Part shown: piece by piece, positions 13,284-13,360 of the stretch
Layout of the letters: the number at the start of each line of letters is the position of its first letter
Position numbering within the stretch: position 1 is the first letter of the stretch
From: an uncultured Oscillospiraceae bacterium
GTDB taxonomy: Bacteria > Bacillota > Clostridia > Oscillospirales > Oscillospiraceae
Direction of reading: 5' to 3'
DNA: 13,360 nt
NCBI GenBank assembly: GCA_934622035.1
Contig: CAKTVG010000036.1
Coordinates: forward strand, 1-13,360
Program-made: the position numbers and the translations under genes
The notes under the pieces: model-generated
Databases searched by the model: none
Told to the model about the DNA's origin: nothing
What the model saw: the letters and a program-made list of their open reading frames with translations, nothing else

Positions 13284-13360
13284 TAGGGTGTATCTGAAAA
13301 GTCAAAAATAGCGAAGCGTACAAGAAAAAGACACAAATAAGTGGTAAGACAAAGGCAGAA
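13284..13360 (-). repeat. IS end forming the right copy of the 77-bp terminal inverted repeat
   Basis: Exact reverse complement of 1-77. Reading the minus strand gives the same transposase-like tail ending DFSDTP and a stop (TAG). It directly abuts the MITE, sharing its TA. The IS ends at both window edges have their putative transposase C-termini facing inward. Confidence 0.75.

Noticed and set aside
13209..13285. The long palindrome as an ordinary rho-independent terminator of the ureohydrolase gene.
   Set aside because: The stem is far longer than usual, lacks a T-run, and has TA flanks and IS-like ends, which fit a MITE better.
1..13360. CRISPR arrays, tRNA or rRNA genes, phage attachment sites, replication origins.
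   Set aside because: No regularly spaced repeats, no tRNA-like cloverleaf sequence and no rRNA segments were recognised; no integrase gene or duplicated core supports an attachment site.

Overview
The window looks like accessory chromosome of a Gram-positive anaerobe, probably a gut Clostridia (Oscillospirales-type) member. This is inferred from the araB-araA-araD order, strong AGGAGG-type ribosome sites, consensus TTGACA/TATAAT promoters, and the IS110, ISL3 and IS3 types present. No rRNA, tRNA or CRISPR array was seen. Taxonomy is inference only.

Layout. (1) Positions 1-77 and 13284-13360 are an exact 77-bp inverted repeat, apparently the end of one IS, so both window edges enter the same repeat. 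(2) 101-5201 is an L-arabinose operon: intact araB (L-ribulokinase) and araA (L-arabinose isomerase), then a wrecked araD (L-ribulose-5-phosphate 4-epimerase). araD is split after codon 18 by an IS110-family element (about 3189-4561). It also carries a 2-bp loss in an (AC)n run exactly in the zinc-binding His-Thr-His-Ser motif. The IS110 transposase itself seems to have lost an internal in-frame block. (3) 5366-8813 is a graveyard of nested mobile elements bracketed by ISL3-type inverted ends: an ISL3 3' remnant, a fragment of a large phage/ICE-type polyvalent protein, an IS3 OrfB 3' end, a complete ISL3 element (about 7219-8550), and an IS3 5' end on the opposite strand. Three unrelated pieces form one open reading frame of 514 codons. 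(4) 8869-13170 is a well-preserved metabolic locus. A minus-strand operon encodes an M24/creatinase-fold protein, a Cys-rich TIGR04076-family protein, an amidohydrolase-2 family hydrolase and a small XRE-type HTH protein. A divergent plus-strand gene encodes an arginase/agmatinase-fold ureohydrolase. Each side has a perfect-consensus sigma-70/SigA promoter in a 325-bp AT-rich intergenic region. (5) 13211-13283 is a perfect palindromic MITE-like element with flanking TA.

How the genes work together. AraA and AraB would turn L-arabinose into L-ribulose-5-phosphate, but the local araD cannot finish the pathway; another epimerase elsewhere would be needed. The divergent locus combines three different C-N/amide hydrolase folds. 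The M24-like protein lacks the usual metal ligands (as creatinase does), and the ureohydrolase has GGYC instead of the usual GGDH. This suggests an uncharacterised catabolic pathway for a guanidino-, ureido- or amide-type nitrogen compound. That function is a hypothesis and is the most interesting biology in the window.
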